DNA from: Deltaproteobacteria bacterium
GTDB lineage: Bacteria; Desulfobacterota; Binatia; UBA12015
Length of the DNA stretch: 64,000 nt
Assembly: GCA_016874715.1 (NCBI GenBank)
Contig: VGTK01000001.1
Span: forward strand, 90,039 to 154,038
Direction of reading: 5' to 3'
Shown here: one piece after another, positions 37,166 to 47,356 of the stretch
Numbering within the stretch: position 1 is the first letter of the stretch
Layout: the number at the start of each line of letters is the position of its first letter
The notes under the pieces: generated by a model
The model's input: only the letters and a program-made list of their open reading frames with translations
What the model was told of the DNA's origin: nothing
The model's database searches: none
Position numbers and translations under genes: made by a program

Positions 37166-38221
37166 CTAGGAGGAGCGCCTCAAGCGCTCGGCTCCCGACT
37201 TTTCGTGCCAGACGGCGGGAATCCGACTGACCCCGACGGCGGCCGCGACGCGGAGCGGTGGGGTCTCCGAAGCGCTCTCGTGGGTCGGCTCCGGCGCGAT
37301 CACGGCATCGAGGCGCTCCAGCGTGGCCGCGATGCCCCTGGTGGCGCGCAGCATCGCACGGCGAAGGATCTTCGCCTCGGCGGGCTCCATCGCGCTCACG
37401 TCCAGACCACGGAGCGCGCGACTCAGCTTCCGCACGGCACGAAGTGCGTCGGCGCTCTGCTGCGGCGTTCGCTTCATCTGCTGGTGCCTGAAGCTGCGCA
37501 CCGACAAGGACTCGAGGCGCACGCGACGCCACAGCGCCTGCATCGCCTCGGGCGTCTCCTGGCGTGCGATGCTGATGAGGATCTCGCGAGAGACGACGGC
37601 GCCGTCGGCGAAGTACTCCTGCTTCACCTCGCGCGGCAGTCGCGTGAGGGCAAGCGTGTTCGACACGTAGGGTCGGCTCTTGTGGATCACCTGCGCCAGC
37701 TCGGCGTGCGACAGTCCGCGCTCCGATGCGAGCGCGGACAGCGCCTCGGCCTCTTCGAGGGGCGACAGATCCTCGCGCTGCACGTTTTCTTCGAGAGCCA
37801 CCTCGAGCAGATCGTCGTCGCTCAGAATGGCCGGCACGAGCCCCACGCCGGCACGCTCGGCCGCGCGCAGCCGACGCTCGCCCGCAATCAGCGTGTACCC
37901 ACCGTCCCTCTCGCGACGAACGATGATCGGCTGAAGGATACCCCGCGCGCGAATCGACGCGGCGAGATCCTCGATGGCCTCGTCGTCGAAGTGCTGGCGC
38001 GGCTGCAGAGGGTTCGGCTTGATGACCGCGATCGGGACAGCAGCAAAGACGGTTCGGCGCCGGCCGATCACCTGTCCGGCAGCCGCGAAGTGCGGTGCTC
38101 GCAACCCCGTCGGCTTGGGATCGCCTGCCGGAGGGCTGTCCGTGAGCGATGCTGCTACCGCGGCTTCGGTCCCTGCATCGGCGGCAGGTTTCTGCCGATC
38201 CGACCACGACTCGTCGCCCAC
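37166..38221 (-). CDS. parB: Chromosome-partitioning protein ParB/Spo0J
   Basis: 351 residues from GTG 38221 with GGGGG upstream. Residues 1-60 are a variable lead. The CTPase/sulfiredoxin-like domain has QPIIVRR and GERRLRA (114-120), the Arg patch for CTP and parS. A KorB-type helix-turn-helix follows (LSHAELAQVIHKSRPYVSN), then a C-terminal dimer part. It would bind parS and spread to organise the origin. parA normally precedes parB but is not here. The position by F0 genes near dnaA fits an origin-proximal locus. Confidence 0.92.
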   Translation of the reverse strand: MGDESWSDRQKPAADAGTEAAVAASLTDSPPAGDPKPTGLRAPHFAAAGQVIGRRRTVFAAVPIAVIKPNPLQPRQHFDDEAIEDLAASIRARGILQPIIVRRERDGGYTLIAGERRLRAAERAGVGLVPAILSDDDLLEVALEENVQREDLSPLEEAEALSALASERGLSHAELAQVIHKSRPYVSNTLALTRLPREVKQEYFADGAVVSREILISIARQETPEAMQALWRRVRLESLSVRSFRHQQMKRTPQQSADALRAVRKLSRALRGLDVSAMEPAEAKILRRAMLRATRGIAATLERLDAVIAPEPTHESASETPPLRVAAAVGVSRIPAVWHEKSGAERLRRSS

Positions 38222-38387
38222 ACCGCACCCCCTTCACCGCGCGCCGCCCGCGCTCCGGTGACCCCTAGTCGCCGGATAATCGGATACGCTCGGGACGACT
38301 ACCCCCGAGGCCGGGCCCGTGTCAATCTCCAGGCCTTATCCGGAGTTTCAGGATGGCTTCAGGGGGAAGGCGCGGTCCGAACGAAAC

Positions 38388-38419
38388 GAGCCCGGTCGAC
38401 TCGGGGGCCGGCCGGGCTC
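38388..38419 (-). terminator. Terminator after atpE
   Basis: GAGCCCGG (38388-38395) pairs with CCGGGCTC (38412-38419), loop 16. Read on the minus strand, the right arm is followed by GTTTCGTT, a weak T-tract. It lies 23 bases after the atpE stop and probably ends the hemL-atp transcript before parB. Confidence 0.55.
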
Positions 38420-38441
38420 GCTGCGCTCGATTCGTCGACGA

Positions 38442-38774
38442 TCAGATCTTGCCCTGAAGCAGGAAGGCGATCACGAGTGCGTAGATCGCCAGAGCTTCGA
38501 TGAAGGCGAGACCGAGGATCATCGGCGTCTGGATGCGATCGGCTGCGTTCGGGTTGCGACCGATCGACTCCATCGCTGCGGCGACGGCGCGGCCCTGGCC
38601 CAGCGCGGCGCCGATGGCGGCGCCGGCGATGGCAATGCCGGCCGCCAGCGCGATCATGGACGACGACCCGCCGCCCCCGGCCGCGTGCTCCTGGGCGAGT
38701 GCTACGTCTGCGCCCAGCGCCGCGAACAGAAGCGTCAGGAATGCTCCCAGAATGATCTTCGTGCCCTTGGTCAT
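38442..38774 (-). CDS. atpE: ATP synthase F0 subunit c with signal-like N-terminus
   Basis: 110 residues from ATG 38774, GGAG 8 bases upstream. Residues 1-28 are an additional hydrophobic stretch ending ALAQ, as in several deltaproteobacterial c subunits. The hairpin follows: helix 1 (about 41-58), polar loop with RNPNA (73-77) and helix 2 with the ion-carrying Glu93. The residue after Glu93 is Ala, without the Ser/Thr seen in sodium-type rings, which suggests proton coupling. It is the last gene of the hemL-atpZ-atpI-atpB-atpE unit. Confidence 0.95.
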   Translation of the reverse strand: MTKGTKIILGAFLTLLFAALGADVALAQEHAAGGGGSSSMIALAAGIAIAGAAIGAALGQGRAVAAAMESIGRNPNAADRIQTPMILGLAFIEALAIYALVIAFLLQGKI

Positions 38775-38884
38775 GGCTATTCTCCTTTCCCGCCCGGTCC
38801 CGTCCCCTTCGGGCACTCCTCTGTCCTCATCCTCTCCGCTCCACGCCCGGGATGGGGGACCTGCGTCGTGATGCACGCCGCCTG

Positions 38885-39598
38885 TCAGTGCGCGTGCTCC
38901 GCGTGCTCCGCGTCGTGATGCGCGACGGCGAGCGCGATGTAGATCATGCTCAGCAGGGTGAACACGAAGGCCTGGATCACCGCGACCAGCGTTCCCAGCA
39001 GGTAGAACACGACCGGGATGCCCACCTTGGTCAGGCCGGTGAAGATCTCGAGCACCAGGTGGTCGCCGAAGAGGTTGCCGAACAGCCGGAGCCCCAGCGA
39101 CACCGGGCGAACGAGCGTCCCGACCAGCTCGAGCACGATCATGAGCGGTGCCAGCCAGAGGATCGGGCCCATGAAGTGCTTCAGGTAGGCGACTCCCTGC
39201 GCCTTGAATCCGTAGTAGTTGAAGGCCACGAACGAGACCACGCCGAGCGCGAGGGTGATGTCGAAGTCGCTCGTCGGTGGAGTGAAGCCGGGCAGCAAGC
39301 CCATGAAGTTGCAGAACAGGATGAAGATGAAGAAGGTCGATAGCAGCGGCACGTACTTTGCTGCGCCATGACCGATCACCGAGTCGCAAAGCCCGCCGAT
39401 CGCCTCGACGAGCAGCTCGAACACGTTGCGCGCCGAGAGGCCCTCGTCGGGCACGACCGCCGAATCCTTGGCGAGCTCACCCCGCGCGCGGACTCCGAGC
39501 AGCAGCAGGATACCCATGATCAGCATTCCGATGGCGAAGTACTCCCAGTCGCCGTGGGGGATACCGATCAGTCCAGTCCAGGTTACGGGATGTTCCAT
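38885..39598 (-). CDS. atpB: ATP synthase F0 subunit a
   Basis: 237 residues from ATG 39598, 16 bp after atpI. About six membrane helices, with the essential arginine Arg171 in SLGLRLFGN, and [12 protein letters not shown]. The last residues are His-rich ([11 protein letters not shown]). Subunit a forms the proton half-channels against the c-ring. The b, delta, alpha, gamma, beta and epsilon genes are not in the window, as in organisms that keep the a/c genes separate. Confidence 0.95.
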   Translation of the reverse strand: MEHPVTWTGLIGIPHGDWEYFAIGMLIMGILLLLGVRARGELAKDSAVVPDEGLSARNVFELLVEAIGGLCDSVIGHGAAKYVPLLSTFFIFILFCNFMGLLPGFTPPTSDFDITLALGVVSFVAFNYYGFKAQGVAYLKHFMGPILWLAPLMIVLELVGTLVRPVSLGLRLFGNLFGDHLVLEIFTGLTKVGIPVVFYLLGTLVAVIQAFVFTLLSMIYIALAVAHHDAEHAEHAH

Positions 39599-39614
39599 GC
39601 AGGGCCTTCCTCGA

Positions 39615-40004
39615 TCAACGGGCGCGGACAGCCGATCGGTTGCCGTAGCACGCGTCGATCACGATGGCGAGCAGCAAGCTGGTGGCGCCGGCCGCGAACG
39701 ACATGGGTGCCAGGAGCGTCGTGGTGAGGCCGATCGTCGCGATCGCGAGCAGCAGCGTGAGCTTGAGGAGGAACAGCCCGATCGCGAAGCCAGGCCGGGG
39801 TCCGACACGCAGGACCAGCCCGACCGCCAGGTGCTGCAGGAGCAGGCTCGCGTACATCATGGCCGCTCCACCGAGTACCCCGGGCACCGACCCGCGGCCG
39901 CTCACCAGGACGATCCCGACCAGCCCCGCTACCACCACGACCTGCCACTGGCCTATACCGGCGGCCCGCAGCCGTGGCGACGCTCCATCAGGGGCGTCGC
40001 TCAT
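39615..40004 (-). CDS. atpI: ATP synthase subunit I-like membrane protein
   Basis: 129 residues from ATG 40004. Four hydrophobic helices and no large loops; LLQHLAVGLVLRVGP and LLLKLTLLLAIATIGL fit the second-type AtpI family. It overlaps the end of atpZ by 17 bases and precedes atpB. Subunit I proteins aid c-ring assembly. Sequence conservation is low, so context carries most of the weight. Confidence 0.75.
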   Translation of the reverse strand: MSDAPDGASPRLRAAGIGQWQVVVVAGLVGIVLVSGRGSVPGVLGGAAMMYASLLLQHLAVGLVLRVGPRPGFAIGLFLLKLTLLLAIATIGLTTTLLAPMSFAAGATSLLLAIVIDACYGNRSAVRAR

Positions 40005-40239
40005 CGCGGATCGTCTCGAAGCGCCTGGTCAGGGCGATCATCCGAGCGACCGCCGTGCCCAGGCCAGCAAACGTTCCGAGCAGCGTGAGCCAGGGCTCCG
40101 TGCCCAGCCACTCGTCGAGGTAGTAGCCGAGAATCAGTCCACCGATCACGGCGCTCGAGAACTCGAGTCCGAGAGCGGCCATCTGGACGGCCATCTGTCG
40201 CCGGCGCGCCGTCGACCTCTCGTCCGGCGTGTCGCTCAC
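39988..40239 (-). CDS. atpZ: AtpZ/AtpI small F0 protein
   Basis: 83 residues from GTG 40239. A basic lead (STARRRQM) precedes two membrane helices, the first with LGLEFSSAVIGGLILGYYLDEWLGT, a typical AtpZ pattern, and then LTLLGTFAGLGTAVARM. It overlaps the stop of hemL as GTGA and atpI by 17 bases. AtpZ-AtpI pairs have been linked to Mg/Ca uptake or ring assembly. Confidence 0.8.
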   Translation of the reverse strand: MSDTPDERSTARRRQMAVQMAALGLEFSSAVIGGLILGYYLDEWLGTEPWLTLLGTFAGLGTAVARMIALTRRFETIRDERRP

Positions 40240-41507
40240 GCGCGCAGCGCCGCGCGCGCCCCCTCGACGATGCGCTCGACCTCGGCGGCACCGTGCGCGA
40301 GCGAGAGGAACCACGCTTCGAACTGCGACGGCGGGAGATACACGCCGCGCTCGATCATCGCGCGGAAGAACCTCGCGAAGGCCACCGTGTCGCTGGTGCT
40401 CGCCTCGGTGAAGTTGCGAACCTGGTCGACCCCGAAGAACAGCGTCAGCAGTGAGCCGACCCGCTGCACCGTCGCGTGTACCCCCGCGGACGCGATCGCG
40501 TCGCGAAGTCCGTCCGCGAGGAGCGCGGAGGTCTTCTCGAGAGCGGCGTACGCCTCGCCCGTCAGCAAGCCGAGTGTGGCGAGGCCAGCGCTGCACGCGA
40601 CGGGGTTCCCCGACAGCGTCCCCGCCTGATACACCGGCCCAGCGGGTGCGAGGAGGTCCATCAGCTCTCCACGCCCGCCGACGGCACCCACGGGCAGGCC
40701 TCCACCGACGATCTTTCCGAGGCACGTGAGGTCGGGGGAGATCCCGTACAGTTCCTGCGCGCCACCGCGTGCGACGCGGAAGCCGCTGATCACCTCGTCG
40801 AAGATGAGCAGCGCGCCGGCTGCCTGCGTGATGCGCCGCACCTCTTCGAGGTACCCGGGCAGCGGCGGAACGACGCCCATGTTCGCGGCGATCGGCTCGA
40901 GGATGACCGCCGCGACGGGAGGACCAGCCTCGAGCGCTGCCCGCATCGCGTGCACGTCGTTGTATTCCGCAACACTGGTGAGCCGCGAGATCTCGGCCGG
41001 TACCCCCGCGCTGTCCGGGATGCCGAACGTGGCGGCACCTGATCCTGCACGAACCAGCAGGGGGTCGCTGTGCCCGTGATAGCACCCGGCGAGCTTGACG
41101 ATGCGATCGCGCTTCGTCGCGGCACGGGCGATGCGGATCGCGGTCATCGTCGCTTCCGTTCCGGAGGTGACGAGCCGCACCTTCTGGATCGACGGAACCG
41201 CGTCGACGATGTGCTCCGCGAGTTGGACCTCGATCGCCGTCGGCGCGCCGAAGCCCAGACCGCGCGTCGCGGCTTCGGTCACTGCGCGAAGAACCTCGGG
41301 GTGCGCGTGGCCCGCGATCAGCGGACCCCACTCGCACACGAGGTCGACGTAGCAATTGTCATCGGCATCCCAGAGATACGCGCCTCGCGCGCGATTGACG
41401 AAGCAGGGATTGCCTCCGACGGCTTTCCACGCACGAACCGGGCTGTTTACGCCACCGGGAATGACGTCGATGGCGCGTGCCGTGAGTTTTGACGATGCGT
41501 TCTGCAA
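40236..41507 (-). CDS. hemL: Glutamate-1-semialdehyde 2,1-aminomutase
   Basis: 423 residues from TTG 41507. No ATG or GTG is suitably placed: the usual PGGVNSPVRA begins at residue 17. The PLP-binding lysine is in CLGKIVGGGLPVGA, with GTEATMTAIRIAR and FDEVISGFR as other class III aminotransferase blocks. The enzyme makes 5-aminolevulinate in the C5 haem pathway. Its stop is coupled (GTGA) to atpZ, joining haem and F0 expression. Confidence 0.94.
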   Translation of the reverse strand: MQNASSKLTARAIDVIPGGVNSPVRAWKAVGGNPCFVNRARGAYLWDADDNCYVDLVCEWGPLIAGHAHPEVLRAVTEAATRGLGFGAPTAIEVQLAEHIVDAVPSIQKVRLVTSGTEATMTAIRIARAATKRDRIVKLAGCYHGHSDPLLVRAGSGAATFGIPDSAGVPAEISRLTSVAEYNDVHAMRAALEAGPPVAAVILEPIAANMGVVPPLPGYLEEVRRITQAAGALLIFDEVISGFRVARGGAQELYGISPDLTCLGKIVGGGLPVGAVGGRGELMDLLAPAGPVYQAGTLSGNPVACSAGLATLGLLTGEAYAALEKTSALLADGLRDAIASAGVHATVQRVGSLLTLFFGVDQVRNFTEASTSDTVAFARFFRAMIERGVYLPPSQFEAWFLSLAHGAAEVERIVEGARAALRA

Positions 41508-41851
41508 GTTGTGGTGCGTAAAAGGAAAACGACCAACGGCGGGCTAACAACGTCATGCGACCCGGTCAACCCGATCGCAGCGCGGATGAAATTGTCTCGC
41601 AAAAACAACCGGCTCGTCTCCCCTCCTTCTTTTCGTCTTGCAACGCCCGACAGGCCGGCGCTATGACCGCCCCCTCGCGCGCGTCAGGGCGCGCCACGTC
41701 TCTCGGTTTTCCAGACTTCACCAGTGACCGTACGCACGTGATCGCACCCGTCGGAGCAGCCTTCCGAGGGACGCCGGCGATCGTCCCCGCGACGTGAATC
41801 CGACCCTGCCAGGGGCGGCGCAACCGTCTGAAATTTCGAGAGAATCGTGCG
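41508..41851. other. Gap between hemL and dnaA
   Basis: 344 bases without a supported gene, between divergent hemL and dnaA. It holds A/T-richer patches (near 41587-41612 and 41829-41845) among GC-rich DNA. With the DnaA-box cluster that follows it is likely part of the replication origin, and must contain both promoters, which I cannot place with confidence. Confidence 0.5.
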
Positions 41852-41883
41852 TTTCCCACACCTGTGCATAAGCCTGTGCATAA
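41852..41883. promoter_or_regulatory. DnaA-box cluster upstream of dnaA
   Basis: TGTGCATAA occurs twice, at 41863-41871 and 41875-41883, 12 bases apart. Its reverse complement is TTATGCACA, a match to the relaxed DnaA box TTATNCACA. TTTCCCACA at 41852-41860 matches 7 of 9 in the opposite orientation. Such sites give dnaA autoregulation and often form part of oriC. Confidence 0.7.
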
Positions 41884-41907
41884 GCCTGATCGGGGGGGTC
41901 GAGCCGC

Positions 41908-43266
41908 ATGAGGAGCTGGCAGCACGCGCAGAGGTCGCTTCGCGAAACCTTGGGCGAAAGCACCTACGAAACCTGGATCAAACCGCTGCGGCTTTCGGCC
42001 TCACGCGACGGTCACGTGTGCCTCGATGCTCCCAGTAAATTTTTTCGTGACTGGGTAGAACGACGACATCTCGCGGCGTTGAAGGCGGCGCTGCGCGACG
42101 AGGTCCATGCGTCACCCGAGGTCGTCCTGCAGGTGAAGGCCAACGCGCAGGGCGAGCTCTTCGAGCCTGGCGAGCCTGTGGACCGGGATGCGAAGCCCGC
42201 GACCCGCGAGAGCAAGCCGACCATCGCCGCTCGTCTCGCACACCTCGTGCCACGGTACACGTTCGAGAACTTCGTGGTCGGGCCCAGCAACCAGCTCGCT
42301 CACGCAGCCGCACGCGCGATCGCGAACAACCCGGGGGCGGTCTACAACCCGGTATTCATCTACGGCACGACCGGTGTCGGCAAGACTCACCTCGTGAACG
42401 CGATCGGGCACGCGGTGTTCGAGAAGAACCCGTCCGCGAAGATCGTCTACCTCTCGAGCGAAGCTTTCGTGAACGAGCTGATCACGTGCCTGCGACACCA
42501 GCGCATGGACGAGTTCAAGAAGCGCTTCCGCAGCGTGGACGTGCTGATCGTCGACGACGTGCAGTTCCTCGCCGGGCGGGAGCGCACCCAGGAGGAGTTC
42601 TTCCACACCTTCAACACGCTGCACGAGGCGCGGAAGCAGCTCGTCCTGACATCGGACAAGTTTCCGAAGGACATCCCGGACCTCGAGGAGCGACTGCGCA
42701 ACCGGTTCGAGTGGGGGCTCACGGTCGACATCCAGGCCCCGGACACGGAGACCCGGCTCGCCATCATCCAGCAGAAGGCCGAGGCGGAAGGCCTGACCCT
42801 CTCCTCGGACGTCGCGGCCTACATCGCCGACGAGGTCGTGAACAACGTGCGCGAGCTCGAGGGGGCGCTCACGCGCCTCGGAGCACACGCGTCGCTCTCA
42901 CACAGCCAGATCTCGCTCGAGTTCGCGAAGGACATCCTCCGCCCTCTGCTGGGGGACCGCCGCAAGCAGCCCACGACCGCCGACGTGCAGCGCGTGGTGT
43001 GCGAGCACTTCGGACTCTCGCTCAACGACCTGAAGTCGAAGCGGCGCACGCAGAACCTCGTCGTTCCCCGGCAGATCGCGATGTTCCTGACCCGTCGGCT
43101 GGTGAACATCTCGTTTCCCGCGATCGGCGAGCAGTTCGGCGGCCGCGACCACTCGACGGTGATCCACGCGAACAACTCGATCACCAGCCGGCAGACCTCG
43201 GACGCTACGCTGCGTGCGATGATCGAGCGCCTCGAGCGCACCATCGTGTCGCGCCGGAGCGTTTGA
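41908..43266 (+). CDS. dnaA: Chromosomal replication initiator DnaA
   Basis: 452 residues from ATG 41908. Domain I is short (residues 1-85), domain II is a short charged linker, AAA+ domain III begins near 110 (YTFENFVVGPSN; Walker A GTTGVGKTH; DDVQFLAG), and domain IV has the DNA-binding signature GRDHSTVIHANN. All motifs are intact. Preceded by DnaA boxes and followed by a gap with further boxes, then dnaN. Confidence 0.97.
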   Translation: MRSWQHAQRSLRETLGESTYETWIKPLRLSASRDGHVCLDAPSKFFRDWVERRHLAALKAALRDEVHASPEVVLQVKANAQGELFEPGEPVDRDAKPATRESKPTIAARLAHLVPRYTFENFVVGPSNQLAHAAARAIANNPGAVYNPVFIYGTTGVGKTHLVNAIGHAVFEKNPSAKIVYLSSEAFVNELITCLRHQRMDEFKKRFRSVDVLIVDDVQFLAGRERTQEEFFHTFNTLHEARKQLVLTSDKFPKDIPDLEERLRNRFEWGLTVDIQAPDTETRLAIIQQKAEAEGLTLSSDVAAYIADEVVNNVRELEGALTRLGAHASLSHSQISLEFAKDILRPLLGDRRKQPTTADVQRVVCEHFGLSLNDLKSKRRTQNLVVPRQIAMFLTRRLVNISFPAIGEQFGGRDHSTVIHANNSITSRQTSDATLRAMIERLERTIVSRRSV

Positions 43267-43549
43267 TTCCCTCGACCGGGGGGACAAGCTGATCGCCACC
43301 TGTGGAGATCCGGTTCGCCGCTTCGGGGACAAGTCGGGGAGCGCGGTTCGGCCGCCGGGTGAGGCGATTCACGGAGCCGTTTTTCGACAGGTGATTTCTT
43401 CGGTGCCTGGCGGACTTGACCCGGTTATCCCGGTTCTCCACAACACCTACTCCTACTGGTCTTTTATAGTCCTACAAAGAGAACAAGACAGTGTCCGCGC
43501 CAGGAGAGGTAGGTCGGACGTCGCAGCGTCGTCGTGATGCCGGGAGTAC
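43267..43549. other. dnaA-dnaN intergenic region, candidate oriC
   Basis: About 283 bases. TTCTCCACA (43434-43442) matches the DnaA box in 8 of 9, TGTGGAGAT (43301-43309) in 7 of 9, and TTATCC at 43425 starts another weak box. An A/T-richer tract, CTTTTATAGTCCTACAAAG, at 43461-43479 follows the boxes and could be a duplex-unwinding element or a promoter (TATAGT). With the boxes before dnaA this suggests a bipartite origin. No gene seen. Confidence 0.6.
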
Positions 43550-43552
43550 GTG

Positions 43553-44659
43553 ATGGAATTCTCGATCGACCGTAACGAGTTCCTGCAGAGTCTGGCTCCC
43601 ACTCAAGGGGTCGTCGAACGACGCAACACGCTGCCGATCCTCGCCAACGTCCTGCTCGAGGCGAAGACAGATCTGACCGTGGCAGCGACGGATCTGGAGG
43701 TTCACATCCGTCGGCGCTGCCACGCGAAGGTGAAGAGCGCAGGGGCGGCGACTGTAGGAGCACGCAAGCTGCACGAGCTGGTGCGCGAGCTGAAGCCGGG
43801 TGAAATCACCGTCCGATCCCTCGAGAACCAGTTCGTCGAGGTCGTTTCGGGACGTTCGCGGGTGAAGCTGGTCGGTCTTCCGGCGACGGACTTTCCGGCG
43901 TTTCCGCACGGTGACGAGAAGATCAAGCCGATGTTCGCCCTTCCTGCCGAGACGATCGCGACGATGATCGATCGCACGCTGTTCGCGGTTTCCACGGACG
44001 AGACGCGAGCGCACCTGGGAGGGGTCTACCTCACCTCGAGCGAGAACGCGCTCCGTTTCGTGGGCACCGACGGCCACCGCCTGGCTCTCGTCGATCAGCC
44101 CGCGAAGGATGCGCGCCCGTTCGAAAAGGGCATCATCCTGCCGCGTAAGGGCCTCGCAGAGCTTCGCAGACTCCTCGATGGGGTGGAGGGAGCCGTCCAG
44201 GCGACGGTGTCGCCCAACGCGCTCCGTGTGCAGCAGGGCGACGTCGAGATCGTCATGCGTCTGATCGACGGTGAGTTCCCGAACTACGAGCAGGTCATCC
44301 CGAAGGCAGCGAAGTCGAAGATCACCGTCGACAAGCACGAGCTGCTGTCGGCACTGCGCCGCGTCTCCGTCGTCGCCAGCGATCGCGCTCGGGGCGTGAA
44401 GCTGCACGTCTCCGACGGGCAGCTCGCGATCTCGGCGAGCAGCCCGGATTTCGGCGAGGCGAGCGAGGAGATCGAGGTGGCCTACGCGGGCGACGCTCTG
44501 AGCGTCGGATTCAACTCGCGCTACCTGACTGACGTGCTGGCCGTGCTGCCCGAGGAGCAGCGTGTCGAGATCGGTCTCATCGACGGTGCGAGCCCCGGCG
44601 TGATTCGTGCCGAGGACGACGAGTCGTACAGCTACGTCGTCATGCCGATGCGCCTCTGA
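43553..44659 (+). CDS. dnaN: DNA polymerase III beta sliding clamp
   Basis: 368 residues from ATG 43553, GGGAG 8 bases upstream (GTG 43550 also possible). Three clamp domains are visible. Typical blocks are RRNTLPILANVLLEA, TDGHRLALV, and the C-terminal YSYVVMPMRL. It is the processivity clamp and hub of replication and repair. dnaA precedes it and gyrB follows; recF, usual between dnaN and gyrB, is not there. Confidence 0.97.
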   Translation: MEFSIDRNEFLQSLAPTQGVVERRNTLPILANVLLEAKTDLTVAATDLEVHIRRRCHAKVKSAGAATVGARKLHELVRELKPGEITVRSLENQFVEVVSGRSRVKLVGLPATDFPAFPHGDEKIKPMFALPAETIATMIDRTLFAVSTDETRAHLGGVYLTSSENALRFVGTDGHRLALVDQPAKDARPFEKGIILPRKGLAELRRLLDGVEGAVQATVSPNALRVQQGDVEIVMRLIDGEFPNYEQVIPKAAKSKITVDKHELLSALRRVSVVASDRARGVKLHVSDGQLAISASSPDFGEASEEIEVAYAGDALSVGFNSRYLTDVLAVLPEEQRVEIGLIDGASPGVIRAEDDESYSYVVMPMRL

Positions 44660-44759
44660 GCGCCCCTCCGACGCCGTCTCAGAGACCCTGCCGGGGGCCT
44701 TCCGGCGGTCGTCGCGGAAGTGCCAGGACACGCTTTCGCCGGGAGCTTTCGTCTGCTAA

Positions 44760-47234
<2,475 letters not shown>

Positions 47235-47327
47235 CGGATGCGTGCGAACGACCAGATCCGCGCGCGGAGCGCGCGGCCGGGCCCAGCGAGCGCGGCGAGC
47301 GAGACTCAGCGCCGCATCGCCGTGTTG

Positions 47328-47353
47328 AGCGAGGGGGCGCGTGTCCCCTCGCT
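47328..47353 (+). promoter_or_regulatory. Hairpin directly before the gyrA start
   Basis: AGCGAGGGGG (47328-47337) pairs with TCCCCTCGCT (47344-47353, one G-T pair), loop CGCGTG, ending 3 bases before ATG 47357. It occupies the place of the ribosome binding site, so it may restrict gyrA translation, or be a terminator-like remnant. Its core is shared with the hairpin at 2156. Confidence 0.5.
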
Positions 47354-47356
47354 GGG

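Noticed and set aside
41555..41797. 80-codon open frame in the hemL-dnaA gap
   Set aside because: No ribosome site, low-complexity composition and overlap with a likely origin; treated as noncoding.
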